From an uncultured Maribacter sp. (lineage in GTDB: Bacteria > Bacteroidota > Bacteroidia > Flavobacteriales > Flavobacteriaceae): a DNA stretch of 64,000 nt. Under the pieces are notes generated by a model that saw nothing but the letters and a program-made list of their open reading frames with translations, was not told the origin of the DNA and ran no database searches. The translations under genes were made by a program, and so were the position numbers. Position 1 is the stretch's first letter. Each line of letters starts with the position of its first letter. This document shows positions 23,782-33,538 of this stretch, piece after piece. The stretch spans positions 1 through 64,000 of the forward strand of contig CANNFY010000003.1 of the NCBI GenBank assembly GCA_947504045.1, given 5' to 3'.

Positions 23782-25163
23782 ACAAATTCGTTGTGGTGGT
23801 GTATTAAAACCACATTTTTAGGTTTTTTATAGCAATAGCTTTGTATAATTTGTAGCGCATCAAGAGTGTTTTTTTGTGGCTGTATAAAAGCTTCTATTTC
23901 TTCAATTTTAGTTATTTGTTCTTGTTTATTAATAAATCCGTAGCCCTTATACACGCCTTGTAAAACAAGCACAATTGCCAATTCTTCTTTAGTTCTTCCT
24001 TGCTCTTTTATATAATAACTTTCATTAGCGTTTTTTAAAGATTGCAAAGCTTGCTTTACTCTTTTATTATAAGTAGTAACAGATTCTTTTTGTTGGCAAA
24101 TGCCATGGCACTTTTTAATTTTATAATGGGAACAATGCGGAATATTTTCTTGTAAATGGCAAAATTTAGGACATAAATTAAAGTCTTCGCATATTTTTTC
24201 TAATGCTAGTCTACAGTTGGTAATGGAAAAATAATGCTGCACCGCATTCGGAGCAAATTTTAATTTATTGTACGCAATATGTAAAATACCATTACGGTCT
24301 TCGTAACTAAAAATGCCATATGGTACGGCAGTTTTTTTTTGAGCGCTATTATAAATGGGCATTTCTTTTTTTATGGCAGCAGACTCCATTAGTAAAGCAA
24401 CAAGCTCGCTACCAGAAACTTCAAAATCTAAATAGTTAGTTTTATTGCACATTTCAATAGCTTTGCTGGCCTTGTTGTAAAAATGACTAAGTACTCTTTT
24501 TTTAATGGCAATAGCCTTGCCAATATAAATACTTTTATTGTTTTTATCTTTAAAATAATAAACGCCAGCTTTGTTGGGGAGCTTTAAAAATTCCTCTTTA
24601 GGTAGAGCAGGGGGTAAGGTATTTTCTTGCGATTTAGCGTTTAAAAAAGTACTAAAAACACTTGCGGCATTGTCTGCATGTAAGAGCTTTTTAAATAATA
24701 ATAAAGTAGCATGTGCATCGCCACGCGCTCTATGTCTATTTTGTAAAGGAATGTTTAAAGAGGAACAAAGTTTACCTAAACTATAAGACGTAAACCCAGG
24801 AATTAATTTTCTAGATAAGCGAACGGTACATAATTTTTTTCGGCTAAAAGGAATACCAATATGGTGTAGTTCATTTTTAATAACATTATAATCAAAACCT
24901 ACGCTATGTGCTACAAATATGGTGTCTTTTGTAATCTCTATTATTTTAGCAGCTACTTCTTTTAAAGTAGGTGCATTTTGTACCATAGCATTATCTATTC
25001 CGGTAAGGCTGGTAATAAAATTAGAAATTTCACATTCGGGGTTTATTAAAGTAGTATACTCTTCAATTATAGTAGTGCCATCATATTTAAAAATAGAAAT
25101 TTCGGTAATTTTATTTCCTTTAATTCCATTTCCGGTGGTTTCTATATCAATTATGGTATACAT
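23778..25163 (-). CDS. exonuclease (DnaQ-like) fused to GIY-YIG endonuclease domain
   Basis: A 461-residue two-nuclease protein. The N-terminal DEDDh 3'-5' exonuclease domain (about 1-170) has DIETTG (3-8), AHSVGFDYNVIKNEL and HRARGDAHATLLLF. The GIY-YIG domain (about 195-280) has AGVYYFKDKNNKSIYIGKA and KKRVLSHF, as in UvrC and Cho. Downstream lies a cysteine cluster CSHYKIKKCHGIC like that of UvrC/Cho. The architecture suggests DNA repair: incision by the GIY-YIG part and trimming by the exonuclease. This fusion occurs as a family in several phyla. Confidence 0.9.
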   Translation of the reverse strand: MYTIIDIETTGNGIKGNKITEISIFKYDGTTIIEEYTTLINPECEISNFITSLTGIDNAMVQNAPTLKEVAAKIIEITKDTIFVAHSVGFDYNVIKNELHHIGIPFSRKKLCTVRLSRKLIPGFTSYSLGKLCSSLNIPLQNRHRARGDAHATLLLFKKLLHADNAASVFSTFLNAKSQENTLPPALPKEEFLKLPNKAGVYYFKDKNNKSIYIGKAIAIKKRVLSHFYNKASKAIEMCNKTNYLDFEVSGSELVALLMESAAIKKEMPIYNSAQKKTAVPYGIFSYEDRNGILHIAYNKLKFAPNAVQHYFSITNCRLALEKICEDFNLCPKFCHLQENIPHCSHYKIKKCHGICQQKESVTTYNKRVKQALQSLKNANESYYIKEQGRTKEELAIVLVLQGVYKGYGFINKQEQITKIEEIEAFIQPQKNTLDALQIIQSYCYKKPKNVVLIHHHNEFV

Positions 25164-25236
25164 ATACTATTTCTTAGTAGGAAAGTTAAGAAATAAATAG
25201 TGTTTTTTAAGAAGAAGCTTATTAATAATAAGAACG

Positions 25237-25977
25237 TTACCCTATAATACCGTTCTTTTTACAAAAAGATAAAACATCGTCTATAGAGTGCGATTTTGCT
25301 TTTCTTAAAATATTTTTCCTATGGGTTTGTACCGTTAATTTACTTAAAGATAAAAGCTTTGCAATTTTTTCTGAGGTGTGTTTTTTAGCAATTAAATTAA
25401 GAATTTCTTTTTCACGTTTCGTATAAAAATCGGCGTATAACGTATAAATTACTTTCTTAAAAGCTTTTAAGTCTAATTCGTTTGCCTGAAAATTCCATTC
25501 TACACGATCATGCGTATCTAAAAAAGAAATATCGGTAAGTAACGAAAAATTACTAATCATTTTTCCTTCCTCATCTCTTTCAAGTACAGAAGATTGTACT
25601 AATAATTTAATATACGTACCATCTTTTTTTAAAAATCGAAACGAAAGTAATAAGTGGGCTTCTTCATTTTGTATAGGAGTGTTTACCACATGCATTACTA
25701 CCCCTTTGGTAATATTACTAACAAGCTCTCTGTCTTCTGGGTGGGTGTATAGGATAATGTCTTCGGTATTAAACTCTTCTAAAGAGTAGCCTGTAAGGTT
25801 TTTAAGCCCTTTTTCAAATACAATACCTCTAGACCTCCAATTGGCAACATATAAACATTGTTTACTATTTAAAGGAAAGTTATTAAAGTACGCATAGTCT
25901 TCAGAGCAAGCGCTTACCTCACCATTATTTTTCTGAATATTCTCCCTAAGAGCTTTAATTTCCTCGTCTTTTTTCAT
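25237..25977 (-). CDS. PAS-LuxR family transcriptional regulator
   Basis: A 246-residue regulator. Residues about 35-150 form a PAS-like sensory domain (NWRSRGIVFEKGLKNLTGYS and FKKDGTYIKLLVQSSVLERD). The C-terminal LuxR/GerE helix-turn-helix is TKREKEILNLIAKKHTSEKI followed by AKLLSLSKLTVQTHRKNIL (about 180-225). It lacks a receiver domain and is therefore not a canonical two-component regulator. It is followed upstream by a 552-bp region without a confident gene. Target genes unknown; the exopolysaccharide locus further along is one candidate. Confidence 0.88.
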   Translation of the reverse strand: MKKDEEIKALRENIQKNNGEVSACSEDYAYFNNFPLNSKQCLYVANWRSRGIVFEKGLKNLTGYSLEEFNTEDIILYTHPEDRELVSNITKGVVMHVVNTPIQNEEAHLLLSFRFLKKDGTYIKLLVQSSVLERDEEGKMISNFSLLTDISFLDTHDRVEWNFQANELDLKAFKKVIYTLYADFYTKREKEILNLIAKKHTSEKIAKLLSLSKLTVQTHRKNILRKAKSHSIDDVLSFCKKNGIIG

Positions 25978-26529
25978 TCGTATAAATCTGTATTATAAAA
26001 TAATAATACGTTTATAGGTTATCTCTTTTTCTGTTTCGGAAATTTGGGGAACGTTAAAATGCTTGATATTTATTTTTTTTGTAAAATAATGGATAGTACA
26101 TCAAAAAATTATCATATTCTTAAACGTTATCACAAAAATAACTAATTTTTTGGTATCTGAAGATATAAATGTAAGTAAGCTGAAAATTTTATATGTGCAC
26201 ACTATTTAGTACAAATAATAAACCCTTCACATACTTTCCTAGCAATAGTTCCCCCGAGTATTAACTAAGTTTTTTGTAAAGGGTTGTTAGTTTATATGTA
26301 TGACAATTAGTGTGTTATTTATAAATACGGTTATTGTTTGTAAAATTAATTTACCTAACAATGCTATCTACAAAACTATAAAGGATTATCTATTTGCGCA
26401 ATACCCATTGGAGGGTATTTATTACAAAAATGAGGTTTTATATAGTGCGTAAGTAAGAAAAACCTTTTAGTTTTTGAGGTTTTGTATCTTAAATAAATAG
26501 AAGTTATCTAAAAATATATAGTTATGGTA
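25978..26529. other. 552-bp intergenic region
   Basis: Upstream of the PAS-LuxR gene and downstream of the repeat-protein gene. It is AT-rich. An inverted repeat CAAAAAATTA/TAATTTTTTG (26102-26111 and 26143-26152) and one 50-codon ORF (26300-26452) are the only structures noted. No RNA gene or clear promoter is recognised. Confidence 0.5.
26300..26452 (+). CDS. possible 50-residue ORF
   Basis: An open frame beginning MTISVLFINTVIVCK and containing IYKTIKDYLFAQYPLEGIYY. The composition looks protein-like, but there is no promoter, no recognised family and no operon partner. It could be chance in AT-rich DNA or the remnant of a larger gene. Confidence 0.2.
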   Translation: MTISVLFINTVIVCKINLPNNAIYKTIKDYLFAQYPLEGIYYKNEVLYSA

Positions 26530-28020
26530 TTAGTTAATTTGTTCCCACCTAATACCACTACTTTGTATTTGTGTGACTTCTCCGTTTGGAAATGCATTTG
26601 TTGGTTGAGATAAAGAATTATAGTATACAAAATTAACAGGCACATCTGCACCTCCGCTTATTTTTATTATATAAATTCTACCATAACAAGTATTAGGGTT
26701 AGGTAATGTTATCAAACCAGCTGGCCAGTTTATAATTATAGTATGATGTTCCTCTGTTAACGTAGTTGCGTTATCCAATGGTTTTGAAACGGATCCTTGT
26801 ATATTTAGAGTGGTTGTATCATCTGAAAATGAAGTGTTTATTTGAATTCTGTCAATATTATCACCAACTCTTAGTTGTTTGTTAGTACTATTCCAATTTA
26901 AATTAGTCTCGTCATGTGTAGGTTGGGTAGTTTCTCCAGCAAAAAAAATAGATCCAGGTGTTCCAGTTAGTGCCCCTGCACTAACAGCATTTAGCTGTTG
27001 TATGGTTACAAAATCTTCATCTTCTGTTCCATTTTCACCTTTTACTCTTCCTAAAAATTCTGCAATTTGTGCACTGGTGTCTCCAGTGTTTACCGTAAAT
27101 TTTTCGGTTAAGGTTTTTTCACCGGCTATATTTTGCGCAGTGGTTAGGTCTACATAATTTGTTAATTCTGTAGTTAAGGCTGTATTATCTGCAATATTTC
27201 CTGTAATATCTGCCCAAGTAGTAGTTGAGCTGCCCGTTGTAGATAAAGTATCTAATTGAAATTTAGTTATAAAATCTTCCGGATCTACGGCATTTTCACC
27301 TTTTACTCGCCCTAAAAATTCTGCAACTTGTGCACTGGTGTCTCCAGTGTTTACCGTAAATTTTTCGGTTAAGGTTTTTTCGCCGGCTATATTTTGCACA
27401 GTGGTTAGGTCTACATAATTTGCTAATTCTGTAGTTAAGTTTGTGTTATCTGCAATATTTCCGGTAATATCTGCCCAGGTAGTAGTTGCGCTCCCCGTTG
27501 TAGATAGAGTGTCTAATTGAAATTTAGTTATAAAATCTTCCGGATCTACAGCATTTTCACCTTTTACTCGCCCTAAAAATTCTGCCACTTGTGCACTGGT
27601 GTCCCCAGTGTTTACCGTAAATTTTTCGGTTAAGGTTTTTTCACCTGCTATACTTTGCGCAGTGGTTAGGTCTACATAGTTTTGTAATTCGGTAACTAAA
27701 TCTGCTTGATCGGTTATGGTACCTGCAATATTTCCCCATGAAATAGCGCTGGTACTTCCTCCTTCGCACAAATTATTCCAGTTACTTCCGTCAAAATAAA
27801 AAATGCAAGATGCCTCTGTATTATATACCATAGCTCCTTGCAAAGGAGTTAAGGCAAGCATTTGTGCTTCAGACATTCTGCTAATAACTAATACTTTAGA
27901 GTCGCTTTCTAATTCTAGTAAAGAGTTTGTGTCTAGTATTTCCGGATTATCTCCAATTTTAATTTGACCAAATACTAAATTGGTATAAATAAATAGGAGT
28001 ATAAGAAGTAAATTTTTCAT
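26530..28020 (-). CDS. secreted tail-fibre-like repeat protein
   Basis: A 496-residue exported protein. The start is placed at ATG 28020 so that MKNLLLILLFIYTNLVFGQ forms the signal peptide; a longer frame to 28095 adds 25 non-signal residues. After a flavobacterial surface-protein opening (IKIGDNPEILDTNSLLELES and GAMVYNTEASCIFYFDGSNW) come two full 87-residue repeats and a partial third, each VDLTTAQ-IAGEKTLTEKFT through WADITGNIADNT. WADITG-type repeats are common in phage tail fibres and bacterial adhesins. The unique C-terminal domain of about 150 residues ends GIRWEQIN. Probably a surface adhesin; function unknown. Confidence 0.75.
   Translation of the reverse strand: MKNLLLILLFIYTNLVFGQIKIGDNPEILDTNSLLELESDSKVLVISRMSEAQMLALTPLQGAMVYNTEASCIFYFDGSNWNNLCEGGSTSAISWGNIAGTITDQADLVTELQNYVDLTTAQSIAGEKTLTEKFTVNTGDTSAQVAEFLGRVKGENAVDPEDFITKFQLDTLSTTGSATTTWADITGNIADNTNLTTELANYVDLTTVQNIAGEKTLTEKFTVNTGDTSAQVAEFLGRVKGENAVDPEDFITKFQLDTLSTTGSSTTTWADITGNIADNTALTTELTNYVDLTTAQNIAGEKTLTEKFTVNTGDTSAQIAEFLGRVKGENGTEDEDFVTIQQLNAVSAGALTGTPGSIFFAGETTQPTHDETNLNWNSTNKQLRVGDNIDRIQINTSFSDDTTTLNIQGSVSKPLDNATTLTEEHHTIIINWPAGLITLPNPNTCYGRIYIIKISGGADVPVNFVYYNSLSQPTNAFPNGEVTQIQSSGIRWEQIN
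26977..27675 (-). repeat. tandem 261-bp coding repeats
   Basis: Copy 1 is 27675-27415, copy 2 is 27414-27154 and partial copy 3 is 27153-26977 (last 59 codons diverging at GENGTEDEDF). The copies differ at only a few positions each, suggesting recent duplication or gene conversion. They code for 87-residue units within the tail-fibre-like protein. Confidence 0.9.
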
Positions 28021-28164
28021 AGCATTTTTTCTAATATCTATTATACTTAATAGATTTTTACAACAATTTGTAAATTTATTAAATAAATACGACACCTCTT
28101 TTTATATTAGTTATTTGGTAAATAAAATCGGTATAACTAGGTAGTAGTAAATAGGATAGAGGTC

Positions 28165-29409
28165 TTATTTATCTTCTGTATCGTAAAACTTATGGGTAGT
28201 ACCATCTATTTTACGTTTCCAAGTATTTTGTATTGCTTCGTTAAAAGCGTTCTTACTTGCTTCTTTTCTAAAATCGTCTTCGTTATACATTTGTTCTATA
28301 GCAAGTGCAATATCTTTTGCAGTGCCATTGGTAGTAGTTGGGTCTATTTTTATACCACAATTACTAGGTACAATGGTACGCATGCCACTAATATTAAGGG
28401 TAATTATAGGTAAGCCAAATCCCATAGCTTCGGTAGCCTGTAAACCTGCCGTATCTCGTAAAGGGCAAAAAAGCATAACGTCGGCATTTTTATATTCTTG
28501 ATGCATTTGATCATAAGCAACCCAACCCAAATGTTCTATTTTAGTCTTGTCCAATTGGTATTTTGTTATCCAGTAGTGTATTTTATTGGCTTGTTCTCCA
28601 TCTCCAACAATTATAAGTTTATAGGGTAGGCTGTCAGGAAGGTAAGAAAGTGCTTTAAGGGAGAGTTCTAAACCTCTTCTGGGTAATAACCTACCAACCC
28701 ATAAAATTCTAAATTCTTTTTTAGGCTGTTTAGGGGTAAATGTATTTTTTTCAAAACGTACCGGTAAAGCAGAATCGCTTACATAATAATCACTACCTTC
28801 TTTATAAAATTTAGAAGATTTTAATAACTCTGTAGTTTCTTGGTTTACAGTTAAAACTATAGCGGCTTTTTTTAAGGTAGCCTTTAAAGAGTGGTTATAA
28901 CGCATATGAAATTTAGATACATATTTACGTATAAGTTCAGTACGCCAAGAAGTTCCAAAATAGGGTTTAAAAATAGGTAATGCCATTTGTCCGCCACCAA
29001 CTGGTCCAAAAATTATTTTACAATTTTCTAATTTGTATAACGGACTACCTTGCTGAAAACTACCATAACTAACATGGTGTGCAATAGCAAAACACTCTTT
29101 TTTATGTAGTTTTTGTATACTATTTGCAGCCTTTTTTTTCCATAGGTAATAATGTAAGTAAATAGTTTTAGAAGAATTATCTAACAGGTATTTATCTAGA
29201 TTATAGGATAAGCCTATTGGAACAAAAGTAAGGTTGTGTAATTGTAGCCGTTTTTTTTCTTTTTCACAATCTTCTTGGTCTTCTACGTTTATAACACAAA
29301 ATACCGTATACCCTTTTTTGGCAAGCCCTGTTGCCCAAGACCATCCTACATTCCACTCGGATCCTCTATATGGGGAACAAGCATAGGCGCTTACTAAAAC
29401 TTTCTTCAT
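28165..29409 (-). CDS. GT4 family glycosyltransferase (paralogue 1)
   Basis: A 414-residue GT-B glycosyltransferase of family GT4, cytoplasmic or membrane-associated. The N-terminal motif is SAYACSPYRGSEWNVGWSWA. The acceptor-side loop is IIFGPVGGGQMALPIFKPYF. The donor-binding domain has ILWVGRLLPRRGLELSLKAL and the EX7E-type region ATEAMGFGLPIITLNISGM. It is clearly paralogous to the gene at 42036-43271 (shared GSFQQG, GPVGGGQMALPIFK and LPRRG/LPRKG blocks). It marks the left end of the polysaccharide locus and is transcribed away from it. Sugar specificity unknown. Confidence 0.9.
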   Translation of the reverse strand: MKKVLVSAYACSPYRGSEWNVGWSWATGLAKKGYTVFCVINVEDQEDCEKEKKRLQLHNLTFVPIGLSYNLDKYLLDNSSKTIYLHYYLWKKKAANSIQKLHKKECFAIAHHVSYGSFQQGSPLYKLENCKIIFGPVGGGQMALPIFKPYFGTSWRTELIRKYVSKFHMRYNHSLKATLKKAAIVLTVNQETTELLKSSKFYKEGSDYYVSDSALPVRFEKNTFTPKQPKKEFRILWVGRLLPRRGLELSLKALSYLPDSLPYKLIIVGDGEQANKIHYWITKYQLDKTKIEHLGWVAYDQMHQEYKNADVMLFCPLRDTAGLQATEAMGFGLPIITLNISGMRTIVPSNCGIKIDPTTTNGTAKDIALAIEQMYNEDDFRKEASKNAFNEAIQNTWKRKIDGTTHKFYDTEDK

Positions 29410-29728
29410 GTACTACTCTATAAATATTATGTTGGGCACGTTTACTAAAGTTTATTGCTAACTATAATTGGGTGTTAATTATTGTGCTTTGTATATAGTA
29501 AAGTTATTTATTTTAAATTTAAAATAAATCTTAAAAAGTTATATTACTGTTTGTAAATATATTAGAAGCTGTTTTTTATTTTAGTAAATTATGTAAAATA
29601 ATTGAAGTGCTTTTTGCGTTATACAGAACCTTTTGGGGTATTAAACCGATATGTTTTTTATTAATTACCTAAAAGCCTTAATTTTCTAACGTATTTAAAT
29701 AATAGATAGCACACCACAAACGTTCCCA
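29410..29728. other. 319-bp divergent intergenic region
   Basis: Lies between the minus-strand glycosyltransferase and the plus-strand oxidoreductase-like gene and must hold promoters for both. It is AT-rich. I recognise no TAnnTTTG element with a matching TTG, and no hairpin. Confidence 0.4.
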
Positions 29729-30832
29729 ATGCAAAAAAACACAAAGCATGTAAAATATTGTCTTCTTGGTTATGGCTATGCTTCTTTAGTTGCTTACCAT
29801 AAATTAGCAGTAACGCATAAAAAAGAGGATATTTTAATTCTTAAAAACAAAACTTCGTCCTCTATTTTTACCATAGATCATAATGGCGAAGACTTTAGTC
29901 CTCTTCCTATTTACCCTGTAGAAGAATCTGCATTGTATGGTTCTAGTTTGTTTAAAAGTACCCCAAAACAAGACCCAATTAAGGTTAGCTTTTCTCCTTT
30001 AGAAAATTTTAATTTAAGCGGCATAAAGGAGAGTAAAGGTTCTTTAGCGTCTTTTATGATGAACAAACAAGGTATTGACCGTAATTTATGTTTAGGGCTT
30101 AAGCAATGGGGTAAAAGTATGCTGCACCAACCTCTAAGCCAGGTTCAATCTAAAATTGCTAAGCACTATATGTCTTCTTCCGGTAATACTAGATTAGGCT
30201 ATTTTAACGGAAAATCACTTTATAAATATGCTGTAGATCTATTAAACCCAAACGAATGGTTGTACAATAGTATAGAGCATATTGATGTGGAAAAAAAGGA
30301 GGTGCATTTAAATAATGGTATTATTAGCTATGACACTTTAATATCTACAATACCTTTACATAATTTATTACATTATTGTGGTTTAGAGCAGGATCATAAT
30401 ACTGCTTGTGCTAGTGCTTTATTTTATTTTTTTACCTACGATTCTGGTTTTAAAGAAAACCAAATGATATACGATTGTGACTATACCTCTGCTACTACCC
30501 GAATATTTTCGGTAAAAGATAATTTTTTATTAGCACAACTTGGTGGCCAAAGCCGTGGTAAGGTAAAACCAGAAACAGTAAAAAAACGTGTAGAAAAATT
30601 AGTCCCTGATATTTCCAATTTACATTTTGCAAAAGAATTATTTGTAGAAATGGCTTACCCTTTAGAAACTGTTAGTGGGGCAAAAACACAACAGAGTATA
30701 CAAAAATTAAAACAAAATGCTATAATGCCTTTTGGTAGATTTGGTAATTGGGAATATTCCGATTTGCATGAGCTAGATTGGAAAAGTATAGAAAATTCCT
30801 CAGATACTTTAAAAGCAGCTCAACTTCCTTAA
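29729..30832 (+). CDS. FAD/NAD(P)-binding amine-oxidase-like protein
   Basis: A 367-residue protein with an N-terminal dinucleotide-binding fold, YCLLGYGYASLVAYHKL at about 10-26 (GxGxxS variant of the Rossmann motif). ISYDTLISTIPLHNLLHYCG in the middle is typical of protoporphyrinogen-oxidase or UDP-galactopyranose-mutase-like flavoproteins. The C-terminal MPFGRFGNWEYSDLHELD resembles the FAD-contacting end of these families. In a polysaccharide locus a role in sugar-nucleotide modification is plausible but unproven. It may use FAD. Confidence 0.7.
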   Translation: MQKNTKHVKYCLLGYGYASLVAYHKLAVTHKKEDILILKNKTSSSIFTIDHNGEDFSPLPIYPVEESALYGSSLFKSTPKQDPIKVSFSPLENFNLSGIKESKGSLASFMMNKQGIDRNLCLGLKQWGKSMLHQPLSQVQSKIAKHYMSSSGNTRLGYFNGKSLYKYAVDLLNPNEWLYNSIEHIDVEKKEVHLNNGIISYDTLISTIPLHNLLHYCGLEQDHNTACASALFYFFTYDSGFKENQMIYDCDYTSATTRIFSVKDNFLLAQLGGQSRGKVKPETVKKRVEKLVPDISNLHFAKELFVEMAYPLETVSGAKTQQSIQKLKQNAIMPFGRFGNWEYSDLHELDWKSIENSSDTLKAAQLP

Positions 30833-31071
30833 CAAATACGTATTGTTTAATATTAAACATAATTTGTATACTACTTGTCGAATAATAAGAGGTGTTTAAA
30901 GTAGAGTTTTTAATAAAACAGTATCTTGCATTTCTAAATTTAAAAAGTTTTATTTCCATAATATTTAAAGAGGTTAAAAAATAAAATTCTCTATTTTTTA
31001 GGGAGAAACCATTATGACAGCTTTGTTTTTAGAGGAAATTGTTTTTGAATTTTATAAAATAGAAAAAAGAG

Positions 31072-32082
31072 ATGAAAATATTAGTTACGGGTGCGGCAGG
31101 TTTTATTGGTTTTCATTTAGTAATGGAATTAATTAAAAATGAAGTAGAAGTAGTTGGTTTAGATAGTATTAACGACTATTACGATGTTAATTTAAAATAT
31201 GCACGATTAGCAGAAACGGGAATACAACAAAATAATATACCAGAAGATAATGCATTAGTTTGTAGTAAACTATATAGTAGTTATCGCTTTACTAAAACCG
31301 ATATTACTAATTTGCCAAAATTAGAAGAACTTTTTAAGCAGGAAAACTTTACGCATGTTGTTAATTTAGCAGCACAAGCAGGGGTTCGTTATTCTTTAGA
31401 AAACCCACATGCTTATGTGCAATCTAATGTAGTTGGTTTTGTAAATGTATTAGAATGTTGTAGAAATTATAAGATAGCACATTTTTTATATGCTTCTAGC
31501 TCTTCGGTATATGGTGCTAATGCAAAAATTCCTTTTTCAGAGGAGGATAGGGTAGATCATCCAGTTTCTTTATATGCAGCCACCAAAAAAAGTAACGAGC
31601 TAATGGCACATAGTTATAGCCATCTATATAATTTACCTACTACGGGTTTACGTTTTTTTACGGTGTATGGCCCTTGGGGTAGACCAGATATGGCTCCTAT
31701 GCTTTTTGCAACTGCAATTTTAAAAGGAGAGGCTATTAAAGTGTTTAATAATGGGGATATGGAAAGAGATTTTACCTATATAGACGATATAGTGGATGGG
31801 GTAATGAGAGCTATTACAGCTTTACCTAAAAATAATACACAAGCTGTAGTTTATAATATTGGAAATTCTAAGCCTATAAAGCTTATGGATTTTATTAGTT
31901 GTATTGAAGGTGAATTAGGAGAAAAAGCAGAAAAGATTTATATGCCGATGCAAGATGGGGATGTAAAAAGAACATGGGCAGATACTAAAGCTTTAGAAAA
32001 AAGAGTTGGATATAAACCTAAAGTTAATTTAAATATTGGTGTCGTTAATTTTATAAATTGGTTCAAAGTATATACAAGTTAA
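31072..32082 (+). CDS. NAD-dependent sugar-nucleotide epimerase, UDP-glucuronate 4-epimerase type
   Basis: A 336-residue extended short-chain dehydrogenase. The NAD motif is GAAGFIG at 7-13. The catalytic triad is Ser143-145 region, Tyr168 and Lys172 in YAATKKSNE. FTVYGPWGRPDMAPMLF and the insert around NDYYDVNLKYARL are typical of UDP-glucuronate 4-epimerases (LspL/Cap1J group). It would supply UDP-galacturonate for the polysaccharide. It starts the plus-strand biosynthetic operon. Confidence 0.9.
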   Translation: MKILVTGAAGFIGFHLVMELIKNEVEVVGLDSINDYYDVNLKYARLAETGIQQNNIPEDNALVCSKLYSSYRFTKTDITNLPKLEELFKQENFTHVVNLAAQAGVRYSLENPHAYVQSNVVGFVNVLECCRNYKIAHFLYASSSSVYGANAKIPFSEEDRVDHPVSLYAATKKSNELMAHSYSHLYNLPTTGLRFFTVYGPWGRPDMAPMLFATAILKGEAIKVFNNGDMERDFTYIDDIVDGVMRAITALPKNNTQAVVYNIGNSKPIKLMDFISCIEGELGEKAEKIYMPMQDGDVKRTWADTKALEKRVGYKPKVNLNIGVVNFINWFKVYTS

Positions 32083-32176
32083 TAATTAAAACTATAGAGT
32101 TTTTAATTGATATTTAAGTAAACTAATTAGAAGGTTCTATTCAAATTTTTTATAAGATATTATACAAAGAAAAAAA

Positions 32177-33538
32177 TTGAAAAATATACATAAATTATTA
32201 GATCTATTAGGTGTTAAAAGTGACCGTACAAAAAACATAACAAAACATGTCCTTTTATCTGCGGTCTATAAAGGTGGTAGTATTTTATCTAGCTTTATGT
32301 TGGTCCCACTTACAATTAATTATTTAGATACAGAAAATTATGGCGTTTGGTTAACTTTAAGTTCTTTTATTGCTTGGTTTGCTTTTTTTGATATTGGATT
32401 AGGCAATGGTTTGAGAAACAAGTTTACAGAAGCTAAAGTAAATGGAGATATGAAATTAGTACGTGGTTATGTAAGCTCGGCCTATTATACTATTGGAGCG
32501 GTAAGTCTTGGATTGATTCTAACTTTTTGTATACTAAATTTTTTTATAGATTGGACAAGTGTATTTAATACATCTCCAGATTTACAAAAAAGCCTTAGTA
32601 TTTTAATGCCTATTGTTTTTGGTTTTTTTTGTTTGCGACTAGTAGTAAAACTGATTACTACAATTTACACGGCAGACCAACACCATTCTATGCAAGGGAA
32701 GATTAATTTTTATATACAATTGGGGTCGTTAGCATTGGTTTGGTTAATGACAAAAACATCCGAAAGTTCTCTTTTAATATTTGGCACAATATATTCTATC
32801 TTTCCTGTAGTTGTTTTAATTATGCTTAATTTTTTTGCTTTTAATACGAAGTATAAAGCTTTTAAACCAGCTTTTGCGTTCTGGAAAAAAGAATATTTGA
32901 AAGATATTTTTGGATTAGGAATGAAGTTTTTTGTAATACAAATAGCTAAAATAATTTTGTTTTCTACAGATAATATTATAATAACACAATTATTTGGCCC
33001 AGAAGAAGTTGTTCCCTATACTATTGCTTTTAAATACTTTAGCATTGTAGAAATGGGATTATCTTTAATATTAATGCCCTATTGGTCTTCTATGACAGAG
33101 GCGTATGTAAAAAATGATTTTAATTGGATTAAGAACTCTATGAAAAATTTAATTAGAATTTCTTTTCTTTCAATTTTAGCAATTATTGTTTTATTATTTT
33201 GTTCCAAATTATTTTACGAACTTTGGATAGGTAAGCAGGTTGTTATTCCATTTTCATTATCTATATTTATGGCAATTTATTTTGCTGTGACTATTTTTTA
33301 TGCGCCTTTTACTCATTTTATAAATGGTACAGGAAAGGTCAAACTTCAAATGTATGCTATTATATCAACATCGGTTATTAATATTCCTTTATCTGTTTTT
33401 TTTGCAAGAACAATTGGTTTTGATGTTTCTGGCGTAATTATAGCAACAATTGTTTGTTTGCTCCCACATGTTTTTCTATGTCCAATTCAATATTCAAAAA
33501 TTATTAACAATAAAGCGTATGGGATTTGGAATAAATAA
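32177..33538 (+). CDS. Wzx-type polysaccharide flippase
   Basis: A 453-residue MATE-like/oligosaccharide flippase of the Wzx group, with about twelve to fourteen predicted membrane helices. It would move lipid-linked repeat units from the cytoplasmic to the periplasmic face. The opening helix VLLSAVYKGGSILSSFMLVPL and ENYGVWLTLSSFIAWFAFFD are typical. The start is TTG (32177); no ATG precedes helix 1. The 3' end overlaps the following acetyltransferase gene by about 20 bp. Confidence 0.88.
   Translation: MKNIHKLLDLLGVKSDRTKNITKHVLLSAVYKGGSILSSFMLVPLTINYLDTENYGVWLTLSSFIAWFAFFDIGLGNGLRNKFTEAKVNGDMKLVRGYVSSAYYTIGAVSLGLILTFCILNFFIDWTSVFNTSPDLQKSLSILMPIVFGFFCLRLVVKLITTIYTADQHHSMQGKINFYIQLGSLALVWLMTKTSESSLLIFGTIYSIFPVVVLIMLNFFAFNTKYKAFKPAFAFWKKEYLKDIFGLGMKFFVIQIAKIILFSTDNIIITQLFGPEEVVPYTIAFKYFSIVEMGLSLILMPYWSSMTEAYVKNDFNWIKNSMKNLIRISFLSILAIIVLLFCSKLFYELWIGKQVVIPFSLSIFMAIYFAVTIFYAPFTHFINGTGKVKLQMYAIISTSVINIPLSVFFARTIGFDVSGVIIATIVCLLPHVFLCPIQYSKIINNKAYGIWNK

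Noticed and set aside
26977-27675. Possible CRISPR array because of regular repeats
   Set aside because: The units are 261 bp, contiguous without spacers, and lie in frame inside one coding gene.
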